This document shows positions 34,901-46,435 of a stretch of 64,000 bases of DNA, piece by piece (position 1 is the stretch's first letter; every line of letters starts with the position of its first letter). This DNA comes from Anisodus tanguticus (taxonomy: Eukaryota; Streptophyta; Magnoliopsida; Solanales; Solanaceae). The notes under the pieces are model-generated. The model had not been told where the DNA came from. It ran no database searches and saw nothing but the letters and a program-made list of their open reading frames with translations. Where the stretch lies: NCBI GenBank assembly GCA_034509755.1, contig CM067541.1:2406001-2470000 (forward strand), read 5' to 3'. The position numbers and the translations under genes are program-made.

Positions 34901-37900
34901 AGAAATGCAAGGTAAGACCCCGCGGATAGCGGGAGTTTTGTGCACCGGGCTGCCCTTATAATATATATTGTCAATTGCATAGTAATGTTTCAAATTGTGG
35001 TGTAAATAGGAAAGATCTACCGCTGAGGTGCATAAGTTCTAGATTTACTCGTTATTCATTGACGCAAAACTGTACCCCACTTTCCATCGGGGATTTTTCG
35101 GTTAAAAAAAAAGGTTCTAGATGTACTCATGTCAGTGTATTATTCAGAGGCTGGTTGAGTAGTTCTCTTACTATTTAAATAACTGAAAACTCTTAGAAGT
35201 TGTTGTTCTCATATCAAGATGTATGTAAGAACATTACCTACCTTGATTCTACAGATATATCTGCTGCCAGTCAAAGTTCAGCTGCCCGACTTCCTGAAAG
35301 GTCTCTCTCTCTCTCTGACCAATCTTTCTATGTTTTATGATTTATGTGAATCATTTATAAAACAGGTTGTGTCTTTATTTTAGCTTGTTAATTTCAACAG
35401 AGTATTCCTCCTAGTTCCATGATAGAATAGACTCTACATTGGATTTACGTTAAGAACAAATCATGTGGTAAAAAGAAAATTTATATTCTGAATAATGGAT
35501 TGGCTTGTTATGCTGTACAATATTCAATAATCATGTATTTCAACTTGCCCCCCTAGGAAGTGATCTAGAGATTGAAGAGTTGGAGTAATAACCATAGGAA
35601 CCAGGTTTGAATATAGCAGAGACGGGTCTAGACATCAATTTAAGTTTGGTGGGTAGAGTTAACCTGTACCTGCGCTAGGAGGTAATAGGTACTCAATGCC
35701 AGTGGAATAGTAGGTTATGCGCATGTTGACCTGGACACAATTTAATAAACTATATAGTAATATTCTTGATAGCTTTTTAGATCTAGGCAGGGGAGCTTCT
35801 AATCAATGATGTAACAGGGTAAAGTTGATCATCGAGGAGATTGAGAGAGAAGAAGAAGCATGGCGTGAGGATTTATATTCGTCTAACAGAAAATTTGCAG
35901 AATACTATAATGTAAGAATGCTGTTCTTCATCGTTTTTGTCTTCCTATTTCTTCTTGTCAGCCTTTCCATTCTAAGGTACTTCCACAGATTTGTCTAAAG
36001 GCTCATGTTACTTGAGAAAATATTTGACTTTATATGTTGCCTGTGTAAGGTTCTGGAGCAGATACTTGGTGTTCTTATTAAGCTTGTCAAAGATATAAAG
36101 TTGGACCATCAACATAAATATGTAAGTTTACCATTCTGCTGTTGTTTCTTTTCTTCAAATTAAGGCATCCTCATTCCTCTGATTCGTCTAATGGACTCTG
36201 GTCCGTAACACTTCACTAGTTTTGGATGTTTTGTGGACACTGCTGATGGTCCTTTTCTCTTAGGATAGATGTTTATTCTGATTATAATTTATGGATCCAT
36301 TAATAGGATGAACTGCAAAAGACGTGGTTGTGCAAAAGATGTGAGACCATGAAGGCAAAATTAAGGTATGGCATACCTGATTCTTGTTCTGTTTTGTTGT
36401 ACCAACTGGTGACTTTTTTTTTTTTTGGGTTGGAGAGGATTTGGAGAGTTGGATAACTTCTATTTTTTTGTGTGAACATAGTATGGCTATTAATTTTTTC
36501 AGTCAGAATGGATCTCTTTCTTTTGTTAGATTATTGTGGGGTTGGGATTGGGTGCAAAGTTCAGTTCATCTATTGCTTCCTCTGCCTTAGTACGATGACC
36601 CCTGTCAATTGCCTAATTGCTGCTATGAAGGTAGTGATCTTGCACTTCAGTGGTTGAAGTCCTGGTTGCAGTTTTTGTGTTCTTTTCTTTATCTATTGGG
36701 AAGTACCTTGTCATGATCTCTTTGAGGGTTTTAATTTTTTCAACCAGGAGACTCCAAATCAGTGATAGTTATTCTATATATGTCATGATCTTTTCAAGCT
36801 AGTGTGTTCTATTGGTTTTCTCCTTTACGTCAAAAAGGATATAATTTCTTGAGAAATCTCACATAGTAATGTATTACTTTCAATGAGAGCATTTTTTTTT
36901 CTTTTTCATGTGAAATCCCCAGAAATTTGTTTAGCATAATACAGTCCTCATCAACTTCAATAGTTTTTCTTATATCCTGTTATTCTCTTACTAAAGAACA
37001 GGCTCTCTTGCTTTGAGACTTATGCCTTTGAAATACTAATATTATGGTCATCAAGTGTAACAGCTTCCGGGACTTTCTATTGTTCGCCAGATTTCTGGAA
37101 CATATTCTCCTATTTCAGACTTATGCCTCGAAAACAATTTCTGCACTTCATAAAATTAGGTTGAAATTTCTTGGGAAATTTACTTAATAACATGTTAAGT
37201 TCAATGAGAGTAGTTTCTTTTTAATGTAAAAACCCCAGAAATTAATTACCATCACAGTTTTGTAATCAAGTTTAATAGCACTTTTTACATCCCGTAACTC
37301 TGTTAAATAAAGAACACAATATCTTGCTTTTCTACTTGTGCTTTTGAAATACTAATGTTATGGTCATCTAGTTTAACAGCTCCTGACGCATCTTATTCTT
37401 CACCAGAGTTCTGGAACATATTCTCCTACTTGAGACGTATACCCCGGAAACTATTCCCGCTCTTCACAAAATAAGGTAACGAAACATGACTTTGGAAATC
37501 CTTATTGCATTTTTTATGTCGAAGAATGTATACTCAGTTTACCATCATCCCAGGAAGTATTTGATTGAAGCAACAGAAGAAGCATCACTTGCTTATGAGA
37601 AAGCGGTACACTTTCTTATACTATTCTAATATTTGTTTTTAGTTTGATGGATCATTTTCATGTTTACCACATTTCCTTGATTTGCTTACATTTGTTCCTT
37701 GGACTCTCACACCTCATTTGGGAGAATCATGGAATCTTGATCAGTCAAAGATTATATAATACTACTTAGCCACCATGGCTTTGGTCTAGTGGTAAGAGGG
37801 TAAGTGATTAGGTGTATGTCACGAGTTGAACCCTGCTAGACAAATGACTGGTATTTAAGTGGAGAAGGGTAGAGTGGTGGGCCCATTATGCATTGAGTTT

Positions 37901-38794
37901 CTAACCATGTGCCAACTGGCACTGGAGATTTCTCCATTATAATAAAAAGTTATATGTTATATGCAATTGGAAGCTAGCTTGGTATCATGTTATTTATCTT
38001 CCCAAAAATGCCTCAATTAAGATTGTTCATGGGCAGCTTTCATTTTCCATGTAAATTTTGTCAGTGGTGGTGAAGGACCTTGATGATGAAAAGGTGATCT
38101 CTTAGGAGATTGAAGACAACTAAATTGGACTTCACTGGATTAAGAGCTCTTTCCGTCATATTTTTGCTTGTCTTTTTGTCCCAACTATTTTGTTTGACGA
38201 AAGTAGCTGAATACTTGAGTAAACTTCATCATTATAGGTCTCTATTTGGCTGGTTTAGTGTTGAATAAGGATGAAATTACAGTTTTGGCTTGAAATTAGT
38301 TTATCCATCAATCTGATGTTGTGGGGCATGTCATTTGCTCCTAAACATCTATTCCTGTAGTTTCTCTTCTTTCAGGGTTTTTCTTTTTTCTCTGTTAATT
38401 GCATGCTGAAATGTAGGTTAAAAAAAGAGTTCCATCTGTGGCATGAAGTTAAAATATACTGAGTCATTAAGATAGTAGAATCTAGCTCTGTTTAGTGCTT
38501 GGCACCACAAGACTGATATGTCCTTTACTTTGAAATATGTTAGGCTTCCCGCCTTTGTGAGTATCAAGGGGTTGATCCTCATTTTGACGAAATTGCTAGG
38601 CAGTACCATGACATTGTAAAGGTAAAGAATGGTTCTTGCGAGTTTTGTTAATTATTATAGTTCATTACTTTTCCTTTTTTGGAGATAAAGGCTAACTTTG
38701 ACTCATATCCAAGCAGAAATTGGAGAGTATGCAGTGGACTATTAACCAAGTTGAAATGGACTTGAATCCTTTGCCTGCTCACTCCAGCACCTAA
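31934..38794 (+). CDS. AUG4: AUGMIN subunit 4 (HAUS1-like), 13 exons
   Basis: Exons: 31934-32062, 33016-33063, 33166-33291, 33701-34051, 34294-34393, 35255-35300, 35818-35911, 36050-36121, 36307-36365, 37407-37475, 37554-37605, 38544-38621, 38717-38794; 1302 nt, 433 residues. All junctions are GT/AG and in phase. Diagnostic text: ADVTQVMDQLERHCLAPDGS, VANHGGIRDVQGLYSQLGLK, EIHEEEIEKWSTLSRSSFDS, GVPNRFLGIT, KLADAVAIDD, YNVLEQILGVLIKLVKDIKL, LQKTWLCKRCETMKAKLR and CEYQGVDPHFDEIARQYHDI. Augmin is the eight-subunit complex that recruits gamma-tubulin to existing microtubules for branching nucleation in spindle, phragmoplast and cortical arrays; AUG4 is one of its coiled-coil core subunits. Residues about 145-200 form a Ser/Thr-rich linker. 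Length agrees with the family (about 420). Exon 10 is tandemly duplicated (see 37091-37159). Introns hold MITEs and SINEs. The start is the first ATG giving the conserved N-terminus. Confidence 0.95.
32121..32489. mobile_element. Tourist/Harbinger-like MITE in AUG4 intron 1
   Basis: Ends GGCTGTGTTTGGTATGACCG and CGTCATTACCAAACACACCC are inverted repeats, flanked by TTA (32118-32120 and 32490-32492). This fits PIF/Harbinger MITEs. A G run of about 16 bases lies at 32271-32286. Confidence 0.7.
32636..32955. repeat. Second, diverged MITE-like segment with direct-repeat borders
   Basis: GTGTTTGGCATGAAGGAAAA and TTTTCTAGTGTTTGGTAAGT resemble the neighbouring MITE. ATGAGAAAGAAAGTTTCAAG...TTAGGTCATATCAA (32638-32682) recurs as ATGAGAAAGAAAATTTCAAG...TTAGGTCATATCAA (32909-32953). 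This suggests a local tandem duplication or a solo recombination product in intron 1. Confidence 0.5.
34526..34840. repeat. Dispersed repeat in AUG4 intron 5
   Basis: Starts with GTAGAGGCGAGTCTAGGATT, a variant of the GGCGGAGCCAGG-type start, and runs to an Au SINE. It contains 'gtgcaccattaagcc' and 'catgggttcacgtgcccc', typical of this common repeat. Confidence 0.4.
34841..34957 (+). mobile_element. Au-type SINE, internally deleted
   Basis: Box B region GGCTCAAGCCGTGGAAACAA, then CTTCTTGCAGAAATGCAAGG, GACCCCGCGGATAGCGGGAG and TGTGCACCGGGCTGCCCTT. Compared with the copy at 10322, the GTACAATAGACC...CCGGACC segment is missing. It lies in AUG4 intron 5 in sense orientation. Confidence 0.8.
36840..37164 (+). 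repeat. Upstream copy of a tandem duplication containing AUG4 exon 10
   Basis: About 316 bp of intron plus exon is repeated at 37165-37480. Shared intron landmarks are TTCTTGAGAAATCTCAC / TTCTTGGGAAATTTAC, TTCAATGAGAG, CCCCAGAAATT, CTTTTGAAATACTAATGTTA (with one change) and TATGGTCATC. The exon copies are at 37091-37159 and 37407-37475. Confidence 0.85.
37091..37159 (+). other. Duplicate AUG4 exon 10 (10a), open and phase-compatible
   Basis: After CGCCAG this 69-bp block reads (R)FLEHILLFQTYASKTISALH-KIR and ends ATTAG|GTTG. The conserved copy 316 bp later reads (R)VLEHILLLETYTPETIPALH-KIR. Both are 69 nt, start and end at the same codon positions and have no stop. The upstream copy has changed at residues that the family conserves (LET.TPE to FQT.ASK), so it is under weaker constraint, but no splice signal has been lost. 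Confidence 0.75.
37771..37940 (+). mobile_element. tRNA-derived SINE in AUG4 intron 11
   Basis: GGCTTTGGTCTAGTGGTAAG (box A) and CACGAGTTGAACCCTG (box B) are followed by GAGAAGGGTAGAGTGGTGGG and a short A-rich end (AATAAAAAG). The arrangement is that of a Solanaceae SINE, in sense orientation to AUG4. Confidence 0.65.
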
Positions 38795-40452
38795 AGCATC
38801 TCTGTCGGATGAGTTCTCCATATTCTGTACAAGGTTCATGTAATATCCATAGTGTCTTTTATTATAGGAACATATATAAAATTGTTGATTCTCATAGTTG
38901 CATTTATTAACTCTTGAATATCGACATATATAACGTTCTATATTTTCCATTTGCTTGGCCGTTAAAAAGATAGTCTCTCAGCCACTGTGAAGAACCTAAT
39001 AAAGAAGGATAATGTTTTTGTTAGTGCAATCTTTTAGTTTTGAGCGGACTACCCTTAATAGTTCTCTGGATTTTTAGTTGCATCCCTAAAGTATGAACTT
39101 TGCTAAAGAAAAGAACTAATCTGATACGAATTTAATGTTCTTTTATTTACTTAGGCTCTGTTCGTTATGGAGAAAAACATTTTCCAATTTTCTCATGTTT
39201 GTTTGGTCAAATATTTTCTCCAAGAAAACAAGTTCCACTAGTATTATTCTACATTGATTGTGTTCTCCCCACCTCTAATATACCTCATCTTCACCCCATC
39301 CCTATAGCCCCCCATCGCCCCAGCCCACCCGCCACAATATTTATCTAGGTTATATACAATTACTTTTAGGATAATACTACTTTCAGCACGTGTGTTGCTC
39401 GCAGTGGCGGAGCCACATGCATCCAAGGGGTGTCAATGGACACCTCTTCATTGGAAAATTGCACTGCATAGATATGTAAAAATATTTTTTACGTATATAT
39501 ACTATGTGTTGAATCCCTTAATTTCATGATATATTTATTTTTTCATATTTTGATACCTCTTAATAAGAATTTTAATTTACCCACTAATTGCAAGTGTGTA
39601 CCAATTCATGTGTATAAATTGCATAATTTACATGAACTTGTCAATATAGTACATTAAATGAATATTATTACATGAACTTGTCAATATAGTACATTCCATG
39701 AATATTTTTCATGGAAACTTGTGTAACTTTAACTTGTAATAGTAATAAGTATCATGTAATTATTAAATAAGTTTTTCAGTAATAAATTATCAAAGGTTGT
39801 ACCACTGAAGTTTTTCGCCTCTTTCAATGCTACAATACCATTTAAAAAAAATTGGGTACACATTGTCGAATTCCTTTATAATGATAGTGTCAGTAAAAGT
39901 CATTTTAAGTTCTCTGTGTACTAAAGAGTAGTAAGGTGCTTAGATGATCTAATAGCGTAGCGATAGTGTAATACTCCTAGCTTTTATTTGGTTCAAAAAA
40001 GTACTTCAATTCTTGAACATGATTATAAAGATAGTATTGCTTAGATCTTGTGCCTTATTAAGGATTTAACCAACTACAGATGTCATTGATAAAGGCAAAA
40101 TAAATAAAGAGCATAATAAAAATTAAGGATGATAATACCTTTTCATCAACTAATACTATAGGCATCAAAAGCACCTGTGTTTTGAATTTTTGTGTGGTCT
40201 TACTGAATCTCTTCGAATTACTAACTTTTATGACCCAGTCAAATAAATATTTTTGTAACTTGTTGATAGGTACACATTGTTTTGCTAGTTCTACTTCGAT
40301 TGCCATATTGACGAAACTTGAGATGGTTAGATACACAAAGCTATAACAATAATAGCAACCACATAATATAAGTTATGTTCTTTCTATTATGATTAGCAAT
40401 ATTGTTTGACATAGACATCAATTTATAACAATATAGAAAGTTTTTGTAGAAT
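38795..40452. other. AUG4 3' flank and spacer
   Basis: The first about 250 bp presumably hold the AUG4 3'UTR. 39160-39240 has GTTCGTTATGGAGAAAAACA and CAAGAAAACAAGTTCC, similar to the intron-1 MITEs. 39404-39550 is a GTGGCGGAGCCAC-type repeat. ATGAACTTGTCAATATAGTA is tandemly repeated at 39631 and 39672. No gene was recognised. Confidence 0.4.
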
Positions 40453-40616
40453 TGTGTTAATCTCCCCTTGAGGAGTCTTTCTCATTAATAACAATATATA
40501 TATATATATATATATAGTGTGTACAATGTTGAATCCTAATGGAATAAGGATCCTATATTTACCATAATTATACACTACTATTAATTACAACATATATAGT
40601 AATATTTACTAATACA
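40453..40616 (-). repeat. 3' LTR of minus-strand Copia
   Basis: The plus-strand text runs from TGTGTTAATCTCCCCTTGAG to TACTAATACA, next to CCTCTCAGTCGGAGCAAGAG, which on the minus strand forms a purine-rich tract. It resembles the short LTRs at 56947 and 61014 (same AATCTCCC... and TACCATAATTATA strings). A (TA)n tract expands it at 40496-40516. Ends are approximate. Confidence 0.55.
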
Positions 40617-43600
40617 CCTCTCAGTCGGAGCAAGAGGAGGCCGGACGCTGAGACTGGATCTGAAGTCGATGAACAGCTGCCGAGGAAGCCCCTTTGTGAA
40701 AATATCTGCATATTGATACGAAGAAGGCAAATGTAACACCTTAACATGACCTATAGCAACCTTCTCACGAACAAAATGTATATCCATCTCAATGTGATTA
40801 GTTCTCTGATGCTGAACCGGATTATGAGATAAGCAGACCGGGAATATGTTATCACAGTAAACCATAGAAGTCTTACGTAAGGGACACTGAGCTCTAAGAA
40901 GAGGTTTCGGAAGCTAGCAGATCTCAGCTACGACGTTTGCAACGCCTCTATACTCTGCTTCTGCACTCGATCGGGAGAGTGTGGCTTGTCTCTTGGCAGA
41001 CTACGAGATAAGATTATCACCTAAGAACACACGTAGCCGGACGTGAAACATCGCGTGTCTGGACAGCCTGCTCAATCGACGCCCGTGTATGATATCAGCT
41101 TGTTCGGTGCAGAGCGGTAGAGATGTAATCCATAATCAAGAGTGCCCTTAACGTATCGAATGATACGTTTAAGAGTTGTAAAGTGAGGCTCCCTAGGGGC
41201 ATGCATGAATAAATAAACCTGCTAAACAACATATGCAATGTCAGGCCTGGTGAATGTAAGATACTGAAGTGCACCTGCAAGACTCCTATAAATAGTGGGA
41301 TCAGACACCAGGTCCCCATCAGTAGCACTGAGTTTCGATTTCGAGTCGACCGGAGTAGGCATGATTTTGCATTTCGTCATTTTAGCCCTGTACACAATTT
41401 CTTCCGCATACTTACGCTGACATAGGAACATACTATCTGCAAATCTAGTCACAAAAATCCCCAAGAAGTAACTCAACTTCCCTAAGTCAGTCATAGCGAA
41501 TTCAGATTTAAACAACCGAATGATCTCATTTTTCAACATATCAAAAGAGACAGTCAGAACAATATCATCCACATATAATAACAAGTATGTAATGTCACTA
41601 CCTCGATGAAAAATGAATAATGAATGGTCACATTTGCTGCATACGAACCCAATCTACATAATGTAAGTAGCGAAACGCTCATACCAAGCCCGGAGGCCTT
41701 GTTTCAAACCATACAGGGACTTACAGAGACAACATACATAATGAGGAGCCTCTGGATGTACAAAGCCTGGCGGTTGGTGCATGTAAACTATTTTTTTCAA
41801 ATCTCCATGTAAGAATGCATTTTTCACATCAAGCTGATGAATCGACCAGTTTGTACACATAGCTATGCTCAGAACAGTGCGAATAGTAGCCGGTTTGACC
41901 ACCAGACTGAAGGTCTCACCACAATCAATACCCTCTTGCCGCCCTGTGCCATTTGCCGTAAGTTGACCTTGTGGCGTTCAAGATCACCATTATCTATGAA
42001 CTTATGACGAAAGAGCCACATGCAACGAATCACATTCACCCTCTCTTGCCTCAGAACAAGATCCCACATGCGTTGAGTGGTAAGCGCATCAAACTCTTCA
42101 CGCATGGCCGCATTCTAATTCGGGTCGAGTTTGGCTAGTTTTGGTTTTTTACGTATTGGTGATATAGATTGTGTGGATAGGTTAAACTGGACTTTTGGTT
42201 TGAAAATCCCGTGTTTGGCATGAGTTTCCATTTGGTGTCTAGGTATGGGGGCGGGGCAATGGGTCTCGGGTTATGGGGCAGTGGCAGTGGGTGGGGAGGG
42301 GTTAACGGGATTTGGCAGTGTGGTGTGTGGCTGGGCTGGGCAGTAGGTTGCGCGATGATTCAGGGTATGCGGGTCAGGGGGCGGGGTGACGGTATATTGT
42401 GGTGTGGTTGGGTGTACGGGGGGGGGAGATAGTGGCGGGGGGAGGCAGACAGTGGCGGGTGGTGTGGTGTGGTGGGGTGGTAGGCCGTGGCGGTATGGGT
42501 GTTCAGACGGCCGAAGGTTGCGGATTTTGTAGTGTATTTTAGAGTAGAAGGGAGGTGTCCGAGTCATCAAGGAAATCGTAATCAGTGACTCAAAATTTTT
42601 GGATGTTGTCGAACGGGAAGACGTACTCAACAAATGTGATATTGTTTGAGATTAAGATTTTGTCTGTGGATATCTCATAGCACAAGTACCCCATATGATT
42701 TGACGGGAAATTAAGGAAGACGCACGGAGTAGAGCGATGTGCTAATTTGTGAGGGGCCGTGGAGGCCAAATTTGGGTAACAAAGACAACTCGAAGGTGAC
42801 CATAGGAAGGGATCCGACAGAATAGAATTTCGGTGGGTGTCTGATTTTGAATCATACGGTAGGTAAGATGTTAAGAATGTATTCTACCATTTTTAATGCA
42901 TAAACCCAAAAGGTATGGGAGAGACGCATGAAAAAGAAGGGTACAAATCATATTGTTAATAGTGCGGAGAATTCTTTCGGCTTTACCATTTTGAGGGGAA
43001 GTATGAGGGCAAGAGAAACAGAAAACCATGCCATTAGCCGTACACAAATTATGAAAGTGGCAGTTATTGAACTCACGACCATTATCACATTGAAACGTTT
43101 TGATATCTTTTTCAAAGTGCGTTTTAACCAATGTACGAAATTCAAGAAATTTGAAATAGACTTGAGACTTAAGTTTAAGAGGATAGACCCAAAGAAAGTG
43201 AGAGAAGCCATCCAAAAATATCAAATAATATTTATGACCCAGGTTGCTGGTTATAGGATATGTCTATAAATCCACATGAATAATATCAAAGGGAGAGAAA
43301 GTAATATTCGAAGAATACATAAATGGAAGTCTAACATGTTTCCCTAGATGACAAGAGGAGAAACTATGGGTAAGGTTCCCTTTATCACATTGAATTAACT
43401 TGTGGTTTCTAAGAAAATAAAAAACATGAGCTTCGAGATGTCCAAGTCTACTATGCCATGTTGAGGAGGAGATGACAGCTAGAGATGTGGGAGGATTGAC
43501 ACTGGCAGCGGACGTGGATAGGAAATGATAGAGGTCTCCCTCACTATTGCATCTCGTAAGAAGTCTCCCGGTATGTAGGTCTGTTACAGAAAAACCAAAC

Positions 43601-43705
43601 GGGTCAAAATTAATGGATACTGAATTAACGGTGGCAAATTTTCTAACAAGATTAGATTCTTGATAATGTTAGGGGCATATAGAAAATTATTAAAAGAGAA
43701 GTGGG
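40617..43705 (-). mobile_element. Copia pol remnant (integrase, RT, RNase H), 5' part missing
   Basis: In minus-strand order: a pre-integrase trace near 43600; integrase with FLDGFSHFLWVYPL, FQCDNGREFNN and SPQNGKAERI (about 43230-42870), where D and E of the catalytic triad are visible; a Pro-rich linker (42640-42270); RT with DVKNAFLHGDLKK, GLKQGLRAWYERF (about 41902-41654) and LLYVDDIVLT (41584); then SEFAMTDLGKLSYFLG. RNase H is broken, but YCDNIFPVCL, KHIEM-like text and YADIFTKGLP (40865-40640) remain. Several frameshifts are present. There is no gag, protease or 5' LTR; the element is cut at about 43705 by oppositely oriented Copia sequence. Confidence 0.85.
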
Positions 43706-44510
43706 GATGCGGTGATGGGGTTAATGTGCTCTAAAAGTAAAGTTGTGCTCATGGTGGGCTCATCTAGCAAGTTCAAACTCATGCGTAAGAACATACAGAA
43801 GAAGAAGGGTAAGACAGTTGCTGCACCCATAGTTTTGAAACCTAGAGGAGGTGTTCAGAAGAAGACAAAGTTAGCTATGGATGTGTGCCTCAACTGCAAA
43901 AATAAGGGGCACTGGAAGAAGGACTGCACAGTTCCAGGAGGAGGCAAAACACTGGTGCTTCTAGCTCTACTGGACAAGGTATGTTTGTCATTGAAATAAT
44001 TATGTTTATAAATAACTCTCACTACTGGGTATTGGATACCGCTTGTGGCTCACACATTTATAATAATGTGCATGGTTGATTGACAACAGAAAGGTTGGAC
44101 TATGAGAGGTAGACCTGCGCGTTGGAAATGGAGCACGAGTGGATGCTGAACGCGTGGGAACTTATAGACTAGATTTACCTTCAGGTTTTTGTTTAGAACT
44201 AAATAATTGTTATTTTGTACCCTCATTGACGAGGAATATTATTTCTATCCCAATGTTAGACATTGAGGGGTTTTCCTCATTTATTGCCAATGGCAGTTAT
44301 GTACTTCTTTTAATGATTTTGATTGTGGAAATGCTCCGCTTGTAGATGGTTTGTATGTTCTAAATTGTAGTAGTGAAATTTTCAATATGCAAAATAAATG
44401 AGCTAAGATAGGAAATCCAAGAAACCCTACCTATTTATGGCACTATAGATTTGGTCACGTTAATGAATCAAGGATAGCAAGATTAAGGAAGTTGAAAGTT
44501 TTGGGCTATC
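43706..44510 (+). mobile_element. Copia gag/protease/pre-integrase fragment, plus strand
   Basis: 43712-43999 is open and holds a CCHC zinc knuckle (CLNCKNKGHWKKDC). It is followed by a protease start YWVLDTACGSHI (about 44025), where the usual D-S/T-G-A has become D-T-A-C, then FVPSLTRNIISIPMLD (about 44215) and YLWHYRFGHVNESRIARLRK (about 44440). Frames are broken between the blocks. It belongs to a different Copia lineage from its neighbour and joins Ogre sequence directly at about 44510. Confidence 0.8.
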
Positions 44511-45000
44511 GTACTACAATCAGGACTTCTACTGGGGCAACGCCGTATCTTTTGGTCTACGGGATAGAAGTTGTGTTACCAGCAGAGGTAGAAATACCAT
44601 ATTTGAGATTATCCAAGAAGCCGAGTTGAGCTAAGTCAAGTGGGTACAGAATCGATACGAACAATTAATGTTGATTGATGAAAAGCGGCTGAACGCAGTT
44701 TATCACGGGCAACTTTATCAGAACAGAATGGCCAAAGCTTTCAACAAGAAAGTAAAACCAAGGATTTTCAAACCGGGGCAATTGGTGTTAAAACGTATTC
44801 CCGCACCAAAATGAAGCTAAAGGAAAATTCGCACTTAACTGGCAAGGGCCTTACATGGTTCACCGAGTGCTAACTGGAGGGGCACTAATCCTAGCTGAAA
44901 TGGACGGCGAAGTATGGCCAAAAGCTATCAACGCGGATGCATTGAAAAGATACCACATTTAGGAAATTTTTCTATGTAATGTATTTTCTATGTTGTAAAA

Positions 45001-45360
45001 GTTGCGCTCCCTTGACGGGATACACAAATAACCCATGTCGGGTTCTGTCTCTTTAAAGCACAAGTTTCCCAAAGAACCATTTACTTGTAACATGAACTAC
45101 TTTATGACCTGATTCCCTCAGCGGGATACGTAGGCGGCCCACATTGGCTTCGGTCCTATTTTAGAAAACCTTACAATTCCCTTTTGCTTGTAACGAACTA
45201 CGTTATGACCTGATTCCCTTGTTGGTATACGTAGGCGGCATATATCAGCTTCGGTCACACCATTAGAAAATTGTCCTCCCTTATCCTGGATGTAACGAAG
45301 TACGCCCATCTGATCGCCTTGATAGGACAGGCAAGCAACCCACACAAGACTCAGTCTCGT
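45001..45360 (+). repeat. Four about 100-bp repeats downstream of Ogre integrase
   Basis: ATGACCTGATTCCCTCAGCG + GGATACGTAGGCGGCC and two to three relatives (near 45010, 45105, 45205, 45305) recur with about 100-bp spacing, each near 'GAACTAC.TTATGACCTGATT'. This is a known layout of the Tat/Ogre 3' untranslated region. Confidence 0.7.
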
Positions 45361-46024
45361 CCAGTTGAAAGTTCGGCATCCTCACATTCCAGAAATTGGG
45401 GAAAATTTTATGGGTCCACTGCAAGAAGACACCGATAGACATGGAAAGGTGTCGGCCAACTAAGTCTTCAGTCAGAAGAAGGATTTTGGATAAGACGTTT
45501 GCTCTGTTTCGCTACATGTCACTATTCAAGAGTTCGAAATAAATTCTTAATAGGTATACTTTCTTATAAGCAAATTATTTTCAACAAATATTTTTCATTA
45601 ACAACTAGCCAAGACTGGAAATCAGACAGGGGCTACAGGTCCGAACCAGTCGGACGTGCAAGTACCAAGACCTAAAGCTACAAAGTCAACGCGAATCAAC
45701 CGCCTCTCCCCCAAACCCACAAATTTCTTTGAGTGCAGGATCTTCAGGTTGAAAGAGGCAGGGAAGACGAAACATTTATGTTCAATTTCGCAAAGAACTT
45801 CCGCATCGCAGCTTACCACGAGGATCATGTTCCTATTTTGCGTATGTACAAAAATATCATCTTAACTTACAGGGTCCCAACTGCATTATGTCAGTGCAAA
45901 GACGGTATTTCGACTCACATGGTCACATTCTCACCCTCATCTTACATTACCTATATTCACGCATTAACTTTTCATGCAGGTTGAGTTTGCAAGAATTTCA
46001 ACATAGTATTTCGGCCTTAGGGTC

Positions 46025-46435
46025 ACGTCATTTTGCATTGCGTCTATACAACGACGACATTTTACATTACGTCTGGACAAGGACGTCATTTTACATTTCG
46101 TCTGTGCAAGGATGACATTTTGCATTACGTCTGGACAAGGACATCATTTTACATTTCGTCTGTGCAAGGATGACATTTTGCATTACGTCTGGACAAGGAT
46201 GACATTTTGCATTACGTCTGTGCAAGGACGTCATTGCATTTCGTCTGTGCAAGGATGACATTTTGCATTACGTCTGTGCAAGGACGTCATTCCTCACGTC
46301 TGTGCAAAGACGTCGCATCGCATTACGTCTGTGCAAGGACGACATTTTGCATTACGTCTGTGCAAGGACGTCATTCATCACGTATGTGCAAGGACGTCGC
46401 ATCGCGTTACGTCTGTGCAAGGACGTCATTTCAAT
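46025..46435 (+). repeat. 29-bp tandem array with ACGT cores
   Basis: About 13 units of CATTACGTCTGTGCAAGGAC + GTCATTTTG, alternating 'CATTACGTCTGG' and 'CATTTCGTCTGTG' forms, with deletions in some units. Each unit carries GGACGTCAT or GGATGACAT and TTACGTCT. The first part alternates in pairs, suggesting amplification of a dimer. Confidence 0.8.

Noticed and set aside
46025..46435. CRISPR-like 29-bp repeats
   Set aside because: Units are adjacent without spacers and lie in an Ogre retroelement in a plant genome; a tandem array.
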